Shown here: positions 1 through 7,689 of the stretch, in pieces
How the letters are laid out: every line of letters begins with the position of its first letter
Numbering within the stretch: the first letter of the stretch is position 1
The notes under the pieces: generated by a model
What the model was told of the DNA's origin: nothing
Databases searched by the model: none
The model's input: only the letters and a program-made list of their open reading frames with translations
Position numbers and translations under genes: made by a program
Assembly (NCBI RefSeq): GCF_018739885.1
Contig: NZ_JADOES010000041.1
Coordinates: 1-49,746, forward strand
Direction: 5' to 3'
Length of the DNA stretch: 49,746 nucleotides
Origin: Leptothoe spongobia TAU-MAC 1115
GTDB lineage: Bacteria; Cyanobacteriota; Cyanobacteriia; Phormidesmidales; Phormidesmidaceae

Positions 1-69
1 GGTCGAAAAGGCCTGCCTCCACCGTCTCCTCCTCAACTCCAAGAAAGTATTGGTTAGGGGAGGAAGTGA

Positions 70-360
70 ATTTATACTGAAGAGCGGCCAGAGCTTTCAT
101 GGAAAATCATGCAAGAACGCTCTCAACTCTCTGAAAGAGACTATCATCTGTTCACCGAAGGTGTTTATATCTTCTCTCCAGAAGAGAACCAGGCTGCCTT
201 CACTCCAGGTAATAATTTAGAGCACCTATCCTATACGCTTGAAAAAGCGGCGAACTTTTTAGTCAAGGCAGGCAAGCTCAGGCAACCACTCAATTTCGAT
301 ACACTATTAGATGATCGTTTTGTGAGGGCCTATGGCAATAGTAAAACGGCGCGATCTTGA
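70..360 (+). pseudogene. 3' remnant of an ABC transporter substrate-binding protein (SsuA/nitrate/taurine-like)
   Basis: The frame is open from about 70 to the stop at 360. It reads like the C-terminal tail of periplasmic substrate-binding proteins of the NMT1/SsuA type, with a run containing AANFLVKAGKLRQP followed by LLDDRFV. An in-frame stop lies just upstream at 67-69, and the frames covering 1-66 do not obviously continue the protein, so the gene is either frameshifted or cut near the window edge. The ATG at 109 lies inside the conserved tail and is not a credible start. The end overlaps the next gene by 29 bases, which fits translational coupling in a former operon. The family assignment rests on remembered tail motifs only. 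Confidence 0.45.
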
Positions 361-1495
361 CTATGTCGTCATTACCCTACTGGTCGGTAGCAGCATCTAT
401 GTCTTTATCACCGGGTTAATCGCTGATGCCATGGGGCTACATCACTTTGGCTTTCACAGCCAGGTGGGATACCTATGGGTGGCGTTAGCTGTTACTCATC
501 TGATTCAAACCTGGGCTCGGGTCAAAGCATTTGTCCGCAATCGCTTTCGAGAACGGTCTGACAAAATATTTCCAACGCAAAAATTAACTCAACCACTAGA
601 AACAGTGAAGCCCACAGAACAGTCTACATCGTCCCAGCCATTCACGCTGCCGCACAAGGGACGGCGTAATTTATTGTTGTTTATTCTGGCAATTGCGACT
701 GGTATCGGATTTGAACGGTTTGTTACTCCTCAGAAAAGTATTGGTCCTGGTGAGGCGAATCAAGACATTGGGTTGCTATATCACCGATGGAGCCAACCAG
801 GCTATGGTGAAACAATCGCCACTATCTTGAACTGGGGTCAACAACCCGCCCTCTACAAGACCTATCCCAATAGCCAGATCATTGAACTACCTAGTGTGGA
901 GCTGTCAGATCCTTCATCTATCACCACGCTGGACCTCGCTACTACAATAACCCAGCGTCGCTCACGACGTCGATACAACACCCAAAGCAGGCTTTCTCTA
1001 AAACAGCTATCACAACTGCTTTTTCTAGCCCAGGGCATTACCTGGGATGAGCGAGAGTTTCGTACAGTCCCGTCGTCTGGAGCATTATATCCACTGGAAA
1101 TCTATCCGGTCGTTCATCGGGTAGATGGGTTAGAACCTGGTCTTTATCACCATGCTGTGGAGAAGCATCAACTGGAACTGGTAAAAGCTGGCGATCTGCG
1201 GCAGCCCTTGATCAAAGCAGGTCTAAACCAGGATTTTCTCGGCGAAGCCCAAGTTTGTTTTGTTGTCTCAGGCATTTTCCAACGAACACGTTGGAAGTAT
1301 CATGAACGCACATATCGCTATGTGCTGATGGAAGCTGGACACTTAGGTCAGAATTTATATTTAGCAGCAACCGCCCTGGGTTTAGGCGTATGTGGCATTG
1401 GTGCCTTCTTTGATGATCCGCTTAATGAACTACTGGGCATTGATGGAGAAGATGAAGCGGCACTGTATTTAGTGACTGTAGGGGAGGTAACGTAG
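332..1495 (+). CDS. Membrane-anchored SagB/ThcOx-type nitroreductase
   Basis: The protein has 387 residues. Residues about 10-32, 43-60 and 112-128 are hydrophobic and probably membrane-spanning. From about residue 185 there is a SagB-type FMN-dependent dehydrogenase domain: a basic run RRSRRRY at 209-215, the PSSGALYPLEIYP signature, and a C-terminal GLGVCGIGAFFDD stretch typical of the family. SagB-type enzymes oxidise azolines to azoles in modified peptides, but many stand-alone members have unknown substrates. No YcaO or precursor peptide gene is visible nearby, so a peptide-modifying role is not supported here. The start overlaps the tail of a substrate-binding-protein remnant, suggesting a link to transport. 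The membrane segments fused to this soluble fold are the unusual feature. Confidence 0.85.
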   Translation: MAIVKRRDLDYVVITLLVGSSIYVFITGLIADAMGLHHFGFHSQVGYLWVALAVTHLIQTWARVKAFVRNRFRERSDKIFPTQKLTQPLETVKPTEQSTSSQPFTLPHKGRRNLLLFILAIATGIGFERFVTPQKSIGPGEANQDIGLLYHRWSQPGYGETIATILNWGQQPALYKTYPNSQIIELPSVELSDPSSITTLDLATTITQRRSRRRYNTQSRLSLKQLSQLLFLAQGITWDEREFRTVPSSGALYPLEIYPVVHRVDGLEPGLYHHAVEKHQLELVKAGDLRQPLIKAGLNQDFLGEAQVCFVVSGIFQRTRWKYHERTYRYVLMEAGHLGQNLYLAATALGLGVCGIGAFFDDPLNELLGIDGEDEAALYLVTVGEVT

Positions 1496-1552
1496 TTATT
1501 ATGCTTTTGCCTAACCACTTTAGAAGGTTGTAGAGCGTCACTTAGCTTGGTG

Positions 1553-2449
1553 CTAACTGTGAGCTATTTTTTCTAGCCAGTCAACAAAGTTTGTAATGGC
1601 CTTTTGCTTGGGATGTTCAGGTAAATAAACTGCATAAAAGCTAAACCCTTGAAGCTCAATATCAAACGGTTGTATCAGTCGCCCTTTAGCCAGATCATCA
1701 GCGGCATGGATATTACTGCATAGCGCTACACCTTGACCATTTAAGGCTGCCTGAATCGCTAGGCTTTCCCCTGTAAACTTTAGTCCCCGTGTTGGATCAA
1801 TCGTTTTTATCCCAGCTTGTTGCAACCATTTTGCCCAGCTGGGTTGATCATTACCGCTGTAATTTACCCACTCACAATGGATGAGGGTATGATGCACCAG
1901 ATCATCCAGGGAGTCTAAAGACTGCTGCTGGAGTAGAGGACTACATACCGGGATAAACGCATCTGAGAGCAATTTAATAGCGACTAAACCGGGGTAGTTG
2001 CCATGACCATAACGAATGGCCATATCCACTGTGCCAATCTTAAGGTCGATGACATCCACGGATGTTTGCAGCCGAATATCAATATCCGGATAAGCAGCTT
2101 GAAACTTGGGCAAGCGGGGTAGCAACCACTTAGAGGCAAAATCATTAATGGCCGTTACCGTTAGTTCTGTCACTATTTGATCAGTTTGCAAATGAGCGAT
2201 CGCAAAAGCAAACCGATCAAACCCATCACGTAATACCGGATAAAGCTGCTGTCCAGCCGCTGTTAGCATCAACGGTCGCGGATTGCGACGAATAAAGAGC
2301 GCTAACCCCAGGTGTTGCTCCAGATTCTTAACCTGATGGCTAATGGCTGTGGGGGTCACCTCCAATTCTTGGGCAGCATCCTGAAAACTCATATGACGTG
2401 CCGCCGCCTCAAAGGCACGTAGGGCATTGAGGGAAGGTAAATCACGCAT
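1553..2449 (-). CDS. LysR-family transcriptional regulator, GcvA-like
   Basis: The ATG at 2449 gives 298 residues, normal for LysR regulators. The reading frame also has a TTG four codons upstream, but the sequence MRDLPSLNALRAFEAAARH is the usual GcvA-type beginning. The winged helix-turn-helix occupies the first 65 residues (SFQDAAQELEVTPTAISHQV), followed by the type-2 periplasmic-binding-like effector domain to the end. Regulators of this subgroup usually control a divergent neighbour. Here the divergent region carries a long inverted repeat at 2552-2587 and leads into a gene that appears decayed. It does not look like the CcmR/NdhR regulator of the CO2-uptake operon further along. Its target and effector cannot be read from the sequence. 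Confidence 0.92.
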   Translation of the reverse strand: MRDLPSLNALRAFEAAARHMSFQDAAQELEVTPTAISHQVKNLEQHLGLALFIRRNPRPLMLTAAGQQLYPVLRDGFDRFAFAIAHLQTDQIVTELTVTAINDFASKWLLPRLPKFQAAYPDIDIRLQTSVDVIDLKIGTVDMAIRYGHGNYPGLVAIKLLSDAFIPVCSPLLQQQSLDSLDDLVHHTLIHCEWVNYSGNDQPSWAKWLQQAGIKTIDPTRGLKFTGESLAIQAALNGQGVALCSNIHAADDLAKGRLIQPFDIELQGFSFYAVYLPEHPKQKAITNFVDWLEKIAHS

Positions 2450-2551
2450 GGTACTGGGCAAGCTGAATTTTTCTCATGGTACGCCTGAGGAAATTGATTT
2501 TGCAAACGGACGTTACCCCTGATTAGACTAAAGTCATTGGAAGAGATTTTG

Positions 2552-2587
2552 TTGTCACTAAAATATCAGCAGGTATTTTGGTGACAA
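2552..2587. promoter_or_regulatory. 36-bp interrupted inverted repeat, candidate operator
   Basis: TTGTCACTAAAATA is followed, after eight bases, by its near-perfect reverse complement TATTTTGGTGACAA (13 of 14 positions pair). It sits in the divergent intergenic region between the LysR gene and the rightward ORF at 2718. Symmetry, position and a T-N11-A type half-site fit a LysR operator. A second, shorter dyad (CTCA, nine bases, TGAG) lies at about 2473-2488, next to the LysR start. Regulatory function is inferred. Confidence 0.5.
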
Positions 2588-2717
2588 TTTCCCAAAAGGA
2601 ATACGCATTTCGATCAGTCAACAACAAAAGAGATGGAATGACAACGGAGTCTTATACGCTAACCATTGGTGATAGCGTGCCTAATTATTTTGGGTTCAAA
2701 ACCAGGAGAGTTGAATT

Positions 2718-3095
2718 ATGGCCAGCCGACTTGGAGAGTTGACATGTATTACGTTGGCAATTGCTACTGTTGCCGTACCTATCGCCGCTGGCAAAGTGGG
2801 TACTCGTCTGGGCACCTATACCGCTATCAGACAAGCCAGATTGGATAGAGAGTCCATAGAGCCCATTACCGTTCAACCCTATGAGCTAGAACCTATTATT
2901 GCCACTCAGCTGGAACCATCCCATGAAGACTGCTTATGGAGTAAGCAACACCTTTCACACCCAACCAACCATCCAAGCTATTTGCCTATGAAGGTCGCGT
3001 TTCACGAGTGGCATCGGAGAATGTGATACCATCGTCTGCCATTGTCTACACCGGGAGCTGACATACAATCTGCCAGTTCAGGATGCTAGGCGATA
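2718..3095 (+). pseudogene. Decayed exported-protein gene, frameshifted
   Basis: An ATG at 2718 with a good ribosome site (AGGAG, 10 bases upstream) opens a frame with a signal-peptide-like hydrophobic start (TCITLAIATVAVPIAAG). The first 60 or so codons look coding. After about 2925 the plausible protein sequence moves to other frames: one gives MKTAYGVSNTFHTQPTIQA, the next FAYEGRVSRVASENVIPSSA, and a third ELTYNLPVQDARRYYEPRVS. This is the pattern expected from at least two small indels in a formerly longer gene. The intact frame would give only 102 residues ending at 3026. It may instead be a real short protein, and the original family is not recognised. It lies opposite the LysR gene and may have been its target. 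Confidence 0.4.
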
Positions 3096-3097
3096 TT

Positions 3098-3316
3098 ATG
3101 AACCCAGGGTTAGTGTCCTTAGCAGTAAAACCAATGCCTGAACTGATCTGGGAAAAACTGAACTGCAAAAATCAACCGGTTGGAGGATTAGGCCTATGGC
3201 GAGCCAAAGTACCGGGCGGTTGGCTTGTGGCTAGTCGCTGTGGCGGCGGCGAAGGTAGCGGCATTACCTTTTATCCAGATCCTAAACACGAATGGAATGG
3301 AGGATCTTTGCCATAA
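3098..3316 (+). CDS. Small hypothetical protein (72 aa)
   Basis: Starting at the ATG at 3098, the frame encodes a 72-residue soluble protein. It has a WRAKVPGGWLV core, a glycine-rich stretch (CGGGEGSGITFYPDP) and a charged tail. There is another in-frame ATG at 3083. Codon use looks coding, and the stop lies only six bases before the methyltransferase start, so the two are probably cotranscribed. I do not recognise a domain. The conserved-looking Trp, Gly and Pro residues argue against a chance ORF, but the function is unknown. Confidence 0.55.
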   Translation: MNPGLVSLAVKPMPELIWEKLNCKNQPVGGLGLWRAKVPGGWLVASRCGGGEGSGITFYPDPKHEWNGGSLP

Positions 3317-3322
3317 ATCACC

Positions 3323-4153
3323 ATGAATGATGAAAACCTGAGGCAAATGATTGCGAGCTATGCCAATCGGGAATTAGAACAACGTAAAACTTGGTATTCC
3401 AGGGCAGCTAATGCCTATAACCAGTCGAGACCCCATTATCCGCCATCGTTAATCGCCCAGGTCATCGAAATCGCTCAGCTCTCTAGCACATCATCCATTC
3501 TCGAAGTGGGCTGTGGTCCTGGTACTGCAACCGTTGCCTTTGCGCCTTTAGTAGGCCCCATGGTAGGTGTGGAGCCTAACCCTGACTTCACCCATCTCGC
3601 CAAACAAAACTGTCAAGCATATCCCAATGTGACCATCCATAATACATCCTTTGAAGAATGGCCCGTCACTCAAGCTGTGTTCGATGCGGTGCTGGCAGCT
3701 ACCTCATTTCATTGGATCCCTGGGGAGGTGGGGTATCCTAAAGCAGCTCAAACCTTAAAAGAAAATGGGAGATTAATTCTGTTATGGAATAAAGAGTTGC
3801 AACCCAGCTATGAGGTTTATCAACGTTTAGCCGTAGTTTATCAGCATCATGCTCCATCTCTAGACCGCTATGAGGATAATCCCACCCAAGAAAAGACTCT
3901 GCAGGACTTAGGCAATATGATGGTTGAATCTGGACATTTTGGGAATATGGTCAGCGGTCATGTGTCCACAGAGACCACCTACACGACATTAGAATATTTA
4001 ACCCTGCTGACCACATACTCCCCTTACTTAGAACTTGAGACTTCTGCTAGACAACGCTTATTTGCTGCTTTACAAACACTTATTGAAGAAGAGTTTGATG
4101 GGAAGTTAGAGCTTTCTTACATCTCAGCGTTTCATATTGCGCAAAAAGCTTAG
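3323..4153 (+). CDS. Class I SAM-dependent methyltransferase
   Basis: The protein has 276 residues. The glycine-rich SAM-binding motif I (LEVGCGPGTAT) is at residues 60-70, motif II acidic residues follow in GVEPNPD, and the post-motif region reads FDAVLAATSFHWIP, typical of the Methyltransf_11/25 group that includes trans-aconitate methyltransferase-like proteins. The substrate cannot be read from the sequence; small carboxylic acids and lipids are both known substrates in this group. The gene starts six bases after a small hypothetical protein and ends shortly before a convergent gene. Confidence 0.88.
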   Translation: MNDENLRQMIASYANRELEQRKTWYSRAANAYNQSRPHYPPSLIAQVIEIAQLSSTSSILEVGCGPGTATVAFAPLVGPMVGVEPNPDFTHLAKQNCQAYPNVTIHNTSFEEWPVTQAVFDAVLAATSFHWIPGEVGYPKAAQTLKENGRLILLWNKELQPSYEVYQRLAVVYQHHAPSLDRYEDNPTQEKTLQDLGNMMVESGHFGNMVSGHVSTETTYTTLEYLTLLTTYSPYLELETSARQRLFAALQTLIEEEFDGKLELSYISAFHIAQKA

Positions 4154-4175
4154 AGTCCGTTAGCAGACAATCGCC

Positions 4176-4706
4176 CTAAGGAACAATAATCAAGTTGAGA
4201 TAATGATCAGAGTTATTAGTAACTTCCGTAGGGTCCACCTTGAATTGAGGATTTTCCTCGGCCCAAGCCAACAACTCATCCAGATTTTCTAACATATCAT
4301 CCATAGTTCTCAACCGTTGGCCATCCAAAGCATCGATCAAGCCTGGATGATCAAAGGACAAATACCGTCCAGGTTGAAGATTCTTTTCCAATAGTTGAAC
4401 ACCAGCTGCGCGATCGCGACAGTCACGGGGCTGATTGCCATCATAAACGTCAATGCCTAATTGTTGCCCAGAAGCAGTGCGAAATCTCCAGCCAAAGTCT
4501 TCTAAGATCATGTCCTGATGCTGCCATCCTTCAATAACTTCGAACTGATGACGTTCCAGGCAAGCTTTTACCTGCTCATAATCAGTATAGGTAGCGTGGA
4601 TCGTCCAACGAAGCCAACCCACAAAAGTCAGAAAACCGCCTGGGATGACAATCAGGGCTGCAATCACCAACCAACGCAGTCGTTTTCTCCATGGAGCATC
4701 AATCAT
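4176..4706 (-). CDS. Membrane-anchored hypothetical protein
   Basis: This 176-residue protein has a short positively charged N-terminus, one transmembrane helix at about residues 11-33 and a soluble remainder with several Trp, Asp and Glu residues. The topology suggests the soluble part is outside the cytoplasmic membrane or facing a lumen. No known catalytic motif is visible. The coding frame is supported by the absence of a good alternative on the other strand and by its natural start (MIDAPWRKRLRW). It is convergent with the methyltransferase gene. Confidence 0.7.
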   Translation of the reverse strand: MIDAPWRKRLRWLVIAALIVIPGGFLTFVGWLRWTIHATYTDYEQVKACLERHQFEVIEGWQHQDMILEDFGWRFRTASGQQLGIDVYDGNQPRDCRDRAAGVQLLEKNLQPGRYLSFDHPGLIDALDGQRLRTMDDMLENLDELLAWAEENPQFKVDPTEVTNNSDHYLNLIIVP

Positions 4707-4876
4707 TATTCAAATAGTTAGAGCGTAAGCATAAGACAGTTAGTATTTCAGTCCCCAATACTGATGGCTTCACCAGTAAACCAACACTTTTCGGACTGCA
4801 GCTGACTAAATCGGCCTGAAACTGGCTAAAGCGTTAGGATGTGAAGGGTTTGCATCGCTGATTATATCTTGACAGT

Positions 4877-5767
4877 ATGGGGATTTTAATTTCAGCTGTC
4901 CTACCTATTGCGTTGGTTGCTCTCGTCGGAGTTTGGGTAGGGCGCATGTTTACGCTGGAGCGACAAACGCTAGCACGGTTGAGCATTTATGCCCTGGTGC
5001 CCGCCTTGGTGCTCCATAGCTTGGCGAAAACCACCTTGGAATTAGGCAATGCGATCGCAATCCTCTTCGCCTTCCTCCTCCACACGGCCCTCCTCTATCT
5101 GCTGGCCATCACTCTAGGCAGACTCCTCAAGTTCTCTTTGGACGAAAAGAAGAGTCTAATCGCCACAACAATCTTTGCCAATGTTGGTAACATGGGACTT
5201 CCCTTTGTTCTCTTCTCTTTAGGAGAACCCGGTCTAGAACGGGCCATCGTCTACCTGGTGGGATCTAGTTTAATGACTGCCAGCGTCTTTCCCATTGTGC
5301 TTAAAGGGGAAGGGATATTAAAAGGGTTTCGTTATACTCTGTGTTTACCAGTTTTATGGGCTGCGATCGCAGGCCTCCTCCTCCAGGGATCAGGCACTGT
5401 ACTCCCCATCCCGCTTGAGCGTGGTGTCACTCTGCTCAGCGAAGGTGCGATTCCTGTGGCCCTACTGATGCTGGGCATTCAGCTATCTGAAACCCCGTTT
5501 GTCTTTGGTCAGTATGAGCTGATGGGAGCAGGGCTACGGCTGATTGTGTCCCCCCTCCTAGCCTTTAATATTGCTAACTTGGTCGGTCTCACAGGTATAG
5601 ACCGTCAGGTCGTTGTCCTACAGGCTGCCATGCCTGTAGCAGTAAATTCACTTATATGGGTGACGGAGCTAGGGGGCGATACTATTCGGGTGGCAAGAAC
5701 TATCGTCGTCTCAACATTGCTGAGCCTGGGAACGCTACCCATTGTATTGTGGCTAAGTAGCCGCTGA
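4877..5767 (+). CDS. AEC-family (auxin efflux carrier-like) transporter
   Basis: The 296-residue protein is almost entirely hydrophobic, with eight to ten predicted membrane helices. It shows the AEC/MdcF pattern: a conserved FANVGNMGLPF segment in the middle and a C-terminal LQAAMPVAVNSLIW segment. Family members export or exchange small organic acids and related compounds; the substrate here is unknown. Its last 15 bases overlap, tail to tail, the end of ribF on the other strand, so the two transcripts are complementary at their 3' ends. Confidence 0.88.
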   Translation: MGILISAVLPIALVALVGVWVGRMFTLERQTLARLSIYALVPALVLHSLAKTTLELGNAIAILFAFLLHTALLYLLAITLGRLLKFSLDEKKSLIATTIFANVGNMGLPFVLFSLGEPGLERAIVYLVGSSLMTASVFPIVLKGEGILKGFRYTLCLPVLWAAIAGLLLQGSGTVLPIPLERGVTLLSEGAIPVALLMLGIQLSETPFVFGQYELMGAGLRLIVSPLLAFNIANLVGLTGIDRQVVVLQAAMPVAVNSLIWVTELGGDTIRVARTIVVSTLLSLGTLPIVLWLSSR

Positions 5768-6811
5768 GGCCATTTGTTGCAATCTCACCTTGGCTGTCTC
5801 ACAATCTCGAGAAATCTGTTCCTTCAAAGCATCTAACGAATTAAACTTCTGTTCTGGGCGAATAAAACTCTCTAAGCTGACGGTCACGGACTTTCCGTAC
5901 ACATCCCCCTCCCAATCAAAAAGATGCACTTCAACACTTAAGTCTTGACCGGCCACCGTCGGTCGATTACCAATATTCATCACACCGAAGATAGGCTTCT
6001 GATTGGGCAGAATGCCAAAGGCTTTAACACTATAGACACCATGGCGAGGAATAAACTTATCGCTGGGCAGCTTGAGGTTAGCAGTGGGGAAGCCAATGGT
6101 GCGGCCTAGTTGTTTGCCTAAAACAACTAGGCCCGTGAGGGTATAGGGGCGACCCAGTAAATGATTGGCTTTGGCCAACTTGCCATCAGTCAGTGCCTCA
6201 CGAATGCGGGAACTGCTAATGCGCCCTTCGACGTCGTTGTGGAGGGGGACGATGGTAACAGGAATATTGTGGCGGGTTGCGATCGCTCTCAGCAGCTCAG
6301 CATCCCCCCCACGTCCCTTCCCAAAATGAAAGTCACTACCCACACTTATGTGCGTCGCCTGCAAATCATGAATCAAGACACGCTCCACAAATGCAGTAGC
6401 ATCCAGATTAGCTAATTCCGCATTAAACGGCAGTAACACCAGCTGATCTACCCCTAGACAGGCCAGTTGACGACTCTTTTCCTCCAATGGCGTTAATAAC
6501 GGACGAGCCTGCCCTGAGAAAAATTCCTTGGGATGGGGAAAAAAGGTCACCACCGAAGCCCACTCCGCCTCACCCAAAGCTGTCGGTTGCTCAAAATGGA
6601 CTGCTTTAGAGGCACCTGGTAAATGGCTATAGCCGGAGGCTGATGATGCCTGTAAACACATATCCTCGGCCAAAATCAAGGACGGGAGACCGCCTTTATG
6701 AGTCAAGACAGGTTCAATTACACGCTGGTGGCCAAGGTGCACACCATCAAAGTTACCAAGAGCAATTTTAGTCGGCTTTTTCGCCGATGTAGGAGATGAA
6801 GTAATCCACAC
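5753..6811 (-). CDS. ribF: Bifunctional riboflavin kinase / FMN adenylyltransferase
   Basis: The protein makes FMN and then FAD from riboflavin. The N-terminal adenylyltransferase domain has the nucleotide-binding GNFDGVHLGHQ motif at residues 19-29 and ISSSRIREAL further on. The C-terminal riboflavin kinase domain starts near GRPYTLTGLVV and contains GRTIGFPTANL. The start codon is GTG at 6811; beginning with MWITSS matches the start I remember for cyanobacterial RibF. The stretch between the HIGH-like motif and VVTFFPHP is about 35 residues longer than usual. It includes a low-complexity Ala/Ser/Gly part and is probably a loop insertion. The full length is 352 residues. Confidence 0.95.
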   Translation of the reverse strand: MWITSSPTSAKKPTKIALGNFDGVHLGHQRVIEPVLTHKGGLPSLILAEDMCLQASSASGYSHLPGASKAVHFEQPTALGEAEWASVVTFFPHPKEFFSGQARPLLTPLEEKSRQLACLGVDQLVLLPFNAELANLDATAFVERVLIHDLQATHISVGSDFHFGKGRGGDAELLRAIATRHNIPVTIVPLHNDVEGRISSSRIREALTDGKLAKANHLLGRPYTLTGLVVLGKQLGRTIGFPTANLKLPSDKFIPRHGVYSVKAFGILPNQKPIFGVMNIGNRPTVAGQDLSVEVHLFDWEGDVYGKSVTVSLESFIRPEQKFNSLDALKEQISRDCETAKVRLQQMASAAT

Positions 6812-6886
6812 GCTTTACATTCTGACATGAAACTCCGAGCATCGCTCGGGATTCCCATTACATGTTCTTCAAAACGACTATTGTGC

Positions 6887-7033
6887 CTACTCGACTGGCT
6901 CAGTCATCGCCTGCACAAAATCGCTATACGGACTCACCATTTCAACGTTAGCCACATCCACGAGCGTCACGCCCGCAATCACAACCGCTACCATCCAACA
7001 AAATGGATCCAGTTCGGCTAAAATCTTGCCCAT
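6887..7033 (-). CDS. 48-aa single-helix membrane miniprotein downstream of cupS
   Basis: This minus-strand frame starts at ATG 7033 and ends in TAG at 6887-6889. A ribosome site (AGGAGAT) lies about five to ten bases upstream of the ATG. The product begins MGKILAELDPF and has one hydrophobic helix (WMVAVVIAGVTLVDVA). It ends in an acidic segment. It is codirectional with cupA-cupS and starts about 160 bases after the cupS stop. Single-helix subunits of this size (such as NdhP and NdhQ) are known in NDH-1, but I do not recognise this sequence as one of them. A rightward ORF covering the same bases looks non-coding. Confidence 0.6.
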   Translation of the reverse strand: MGKILAELDPFCWMVAVVIAGVTLVDVANVEMVSPYSDFVQAMTEPVE

Positions 7034-7195
7034 GATTAGCTATCTCCTAAAGCAAAGTGCATCTTAATCGAGTGTGTCTGAAGCCTGAGGTTTGCTCATG
7101 CTAGAGAAACCTTACAGCTCTTCCCTATATTCTTCCTGACGCAATTTATAAAGCTTCTAACAGAGATAATTCTTCAAATAGCTTGATCAAGCGGA

Positions 7196-7597
7196 TTAGC
7201 CCATCAAAATGACGTTATCGATCACATGGATAATGCCATTGCTCGCTTCAATGTCCGCTGCTATGACAGAAGCATTTTTAATTTCCAATGGCTCATGGCT
7301 GCGAATCGGGATGGGGGAGCCCTCCACCGATGTCAGTTCCGATAACTGAGCTAATGATGCACTATCCCACCGCCCAGACACCACGTGGTAACACAGAATA
7401 CGTCCGAGCTGAGGCGGATTCTGCACTAAATTATTCACCGTATTCGGCGGTAGCTTTGCAAAGGCATCATCATTGGGCGCGAACACCGTAAACGGCCCTT
7501 CGCCCTGGAGTGTTTCCACCAAGTTAGCGGCCTTAACAGCAGCGACCAAGGTCTCAAAGCCAGGGTTATTAACTGCGATATCGACAATCGTTGCCAT
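7196..7597 (-). CDS. cupS: CupS, fasciclin-domain subunit of the NDH-1MS CO2-uptake complex
   Basis: This is a single fasciclin (FAS1) domain of 133 residues. The H1 motif FTVFAPNDDAF is at residues about 37-47, and the terminal H2-like strand is IIHVIDNVILM. There is no signal peptide, as expected for the cytoplasmic-side subunit CupS rather than a secreted adhesin. The order ndhF3-ndhD3-cupA-cupS is the established arrangement for the high-affinity, low-CO2-inducible complex. CupS binds CupA in the hydrophilic arm that hydrates CO2. A perfect 44-bp palindrome separates it from cupA and may change its expression relative to the upstream genes. Confidence 0.9.
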   Translation of the reverse strand: MATIVDIAVNNPGFETLVAAVKAANLVETLQGEGPFTVFAPNDDAFAKLPPNTVNNLVQNPPQLGRILCYHVVSGRWDSASLAQLSELTSVEGSPIPIRSHEPLEIKNASVIAADIEASNGIIHVIDNVILMG

Positions 7598-7639
7598 AGT
7601 TCAAACAAAATTCAGGGGACATATAGTAGTCGTTTACCA

Positions 7640-7683
7640 TGGCCGTTGTAGGGGCGTTCCATGGAACGCCCCTACAACGGCCA
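7640..7683. repeat. 44-bp perfect palindrome between cupA and cupS
   Basis: The centre is CCATGG, and each 22-base arm pairs completely with the other (the left arm includes GTTGTAGGGGCGTTCC). It begins seven bases after the cupA stop and ends 43 bases before the cupS start. It belongs to the same family as the palindromes at 23124, 24646, 28240 and 32687. In RNA it would form a very stable hairpin without a following U-run, so it may act as a processing or stability element more than as a terminator. Confidence 0.9.
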
Positions 7684-7689
7684 ATGCTT

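Noticed and set aside
332..1495. SagB domain as part of a thiazole/oxazole-modified peptide cluster
   Set aside because: No YcaO, SagC-like or precursor peptide gene is visible nearby.
6827..7021. Rightward 64-aa ORF after ribF
   Set aside because: It lies opposite the minus-strand miniprotein, which has a ribosome site and a coherent membrane helix. The rightward peptide is His/Arg-rich and has neither.
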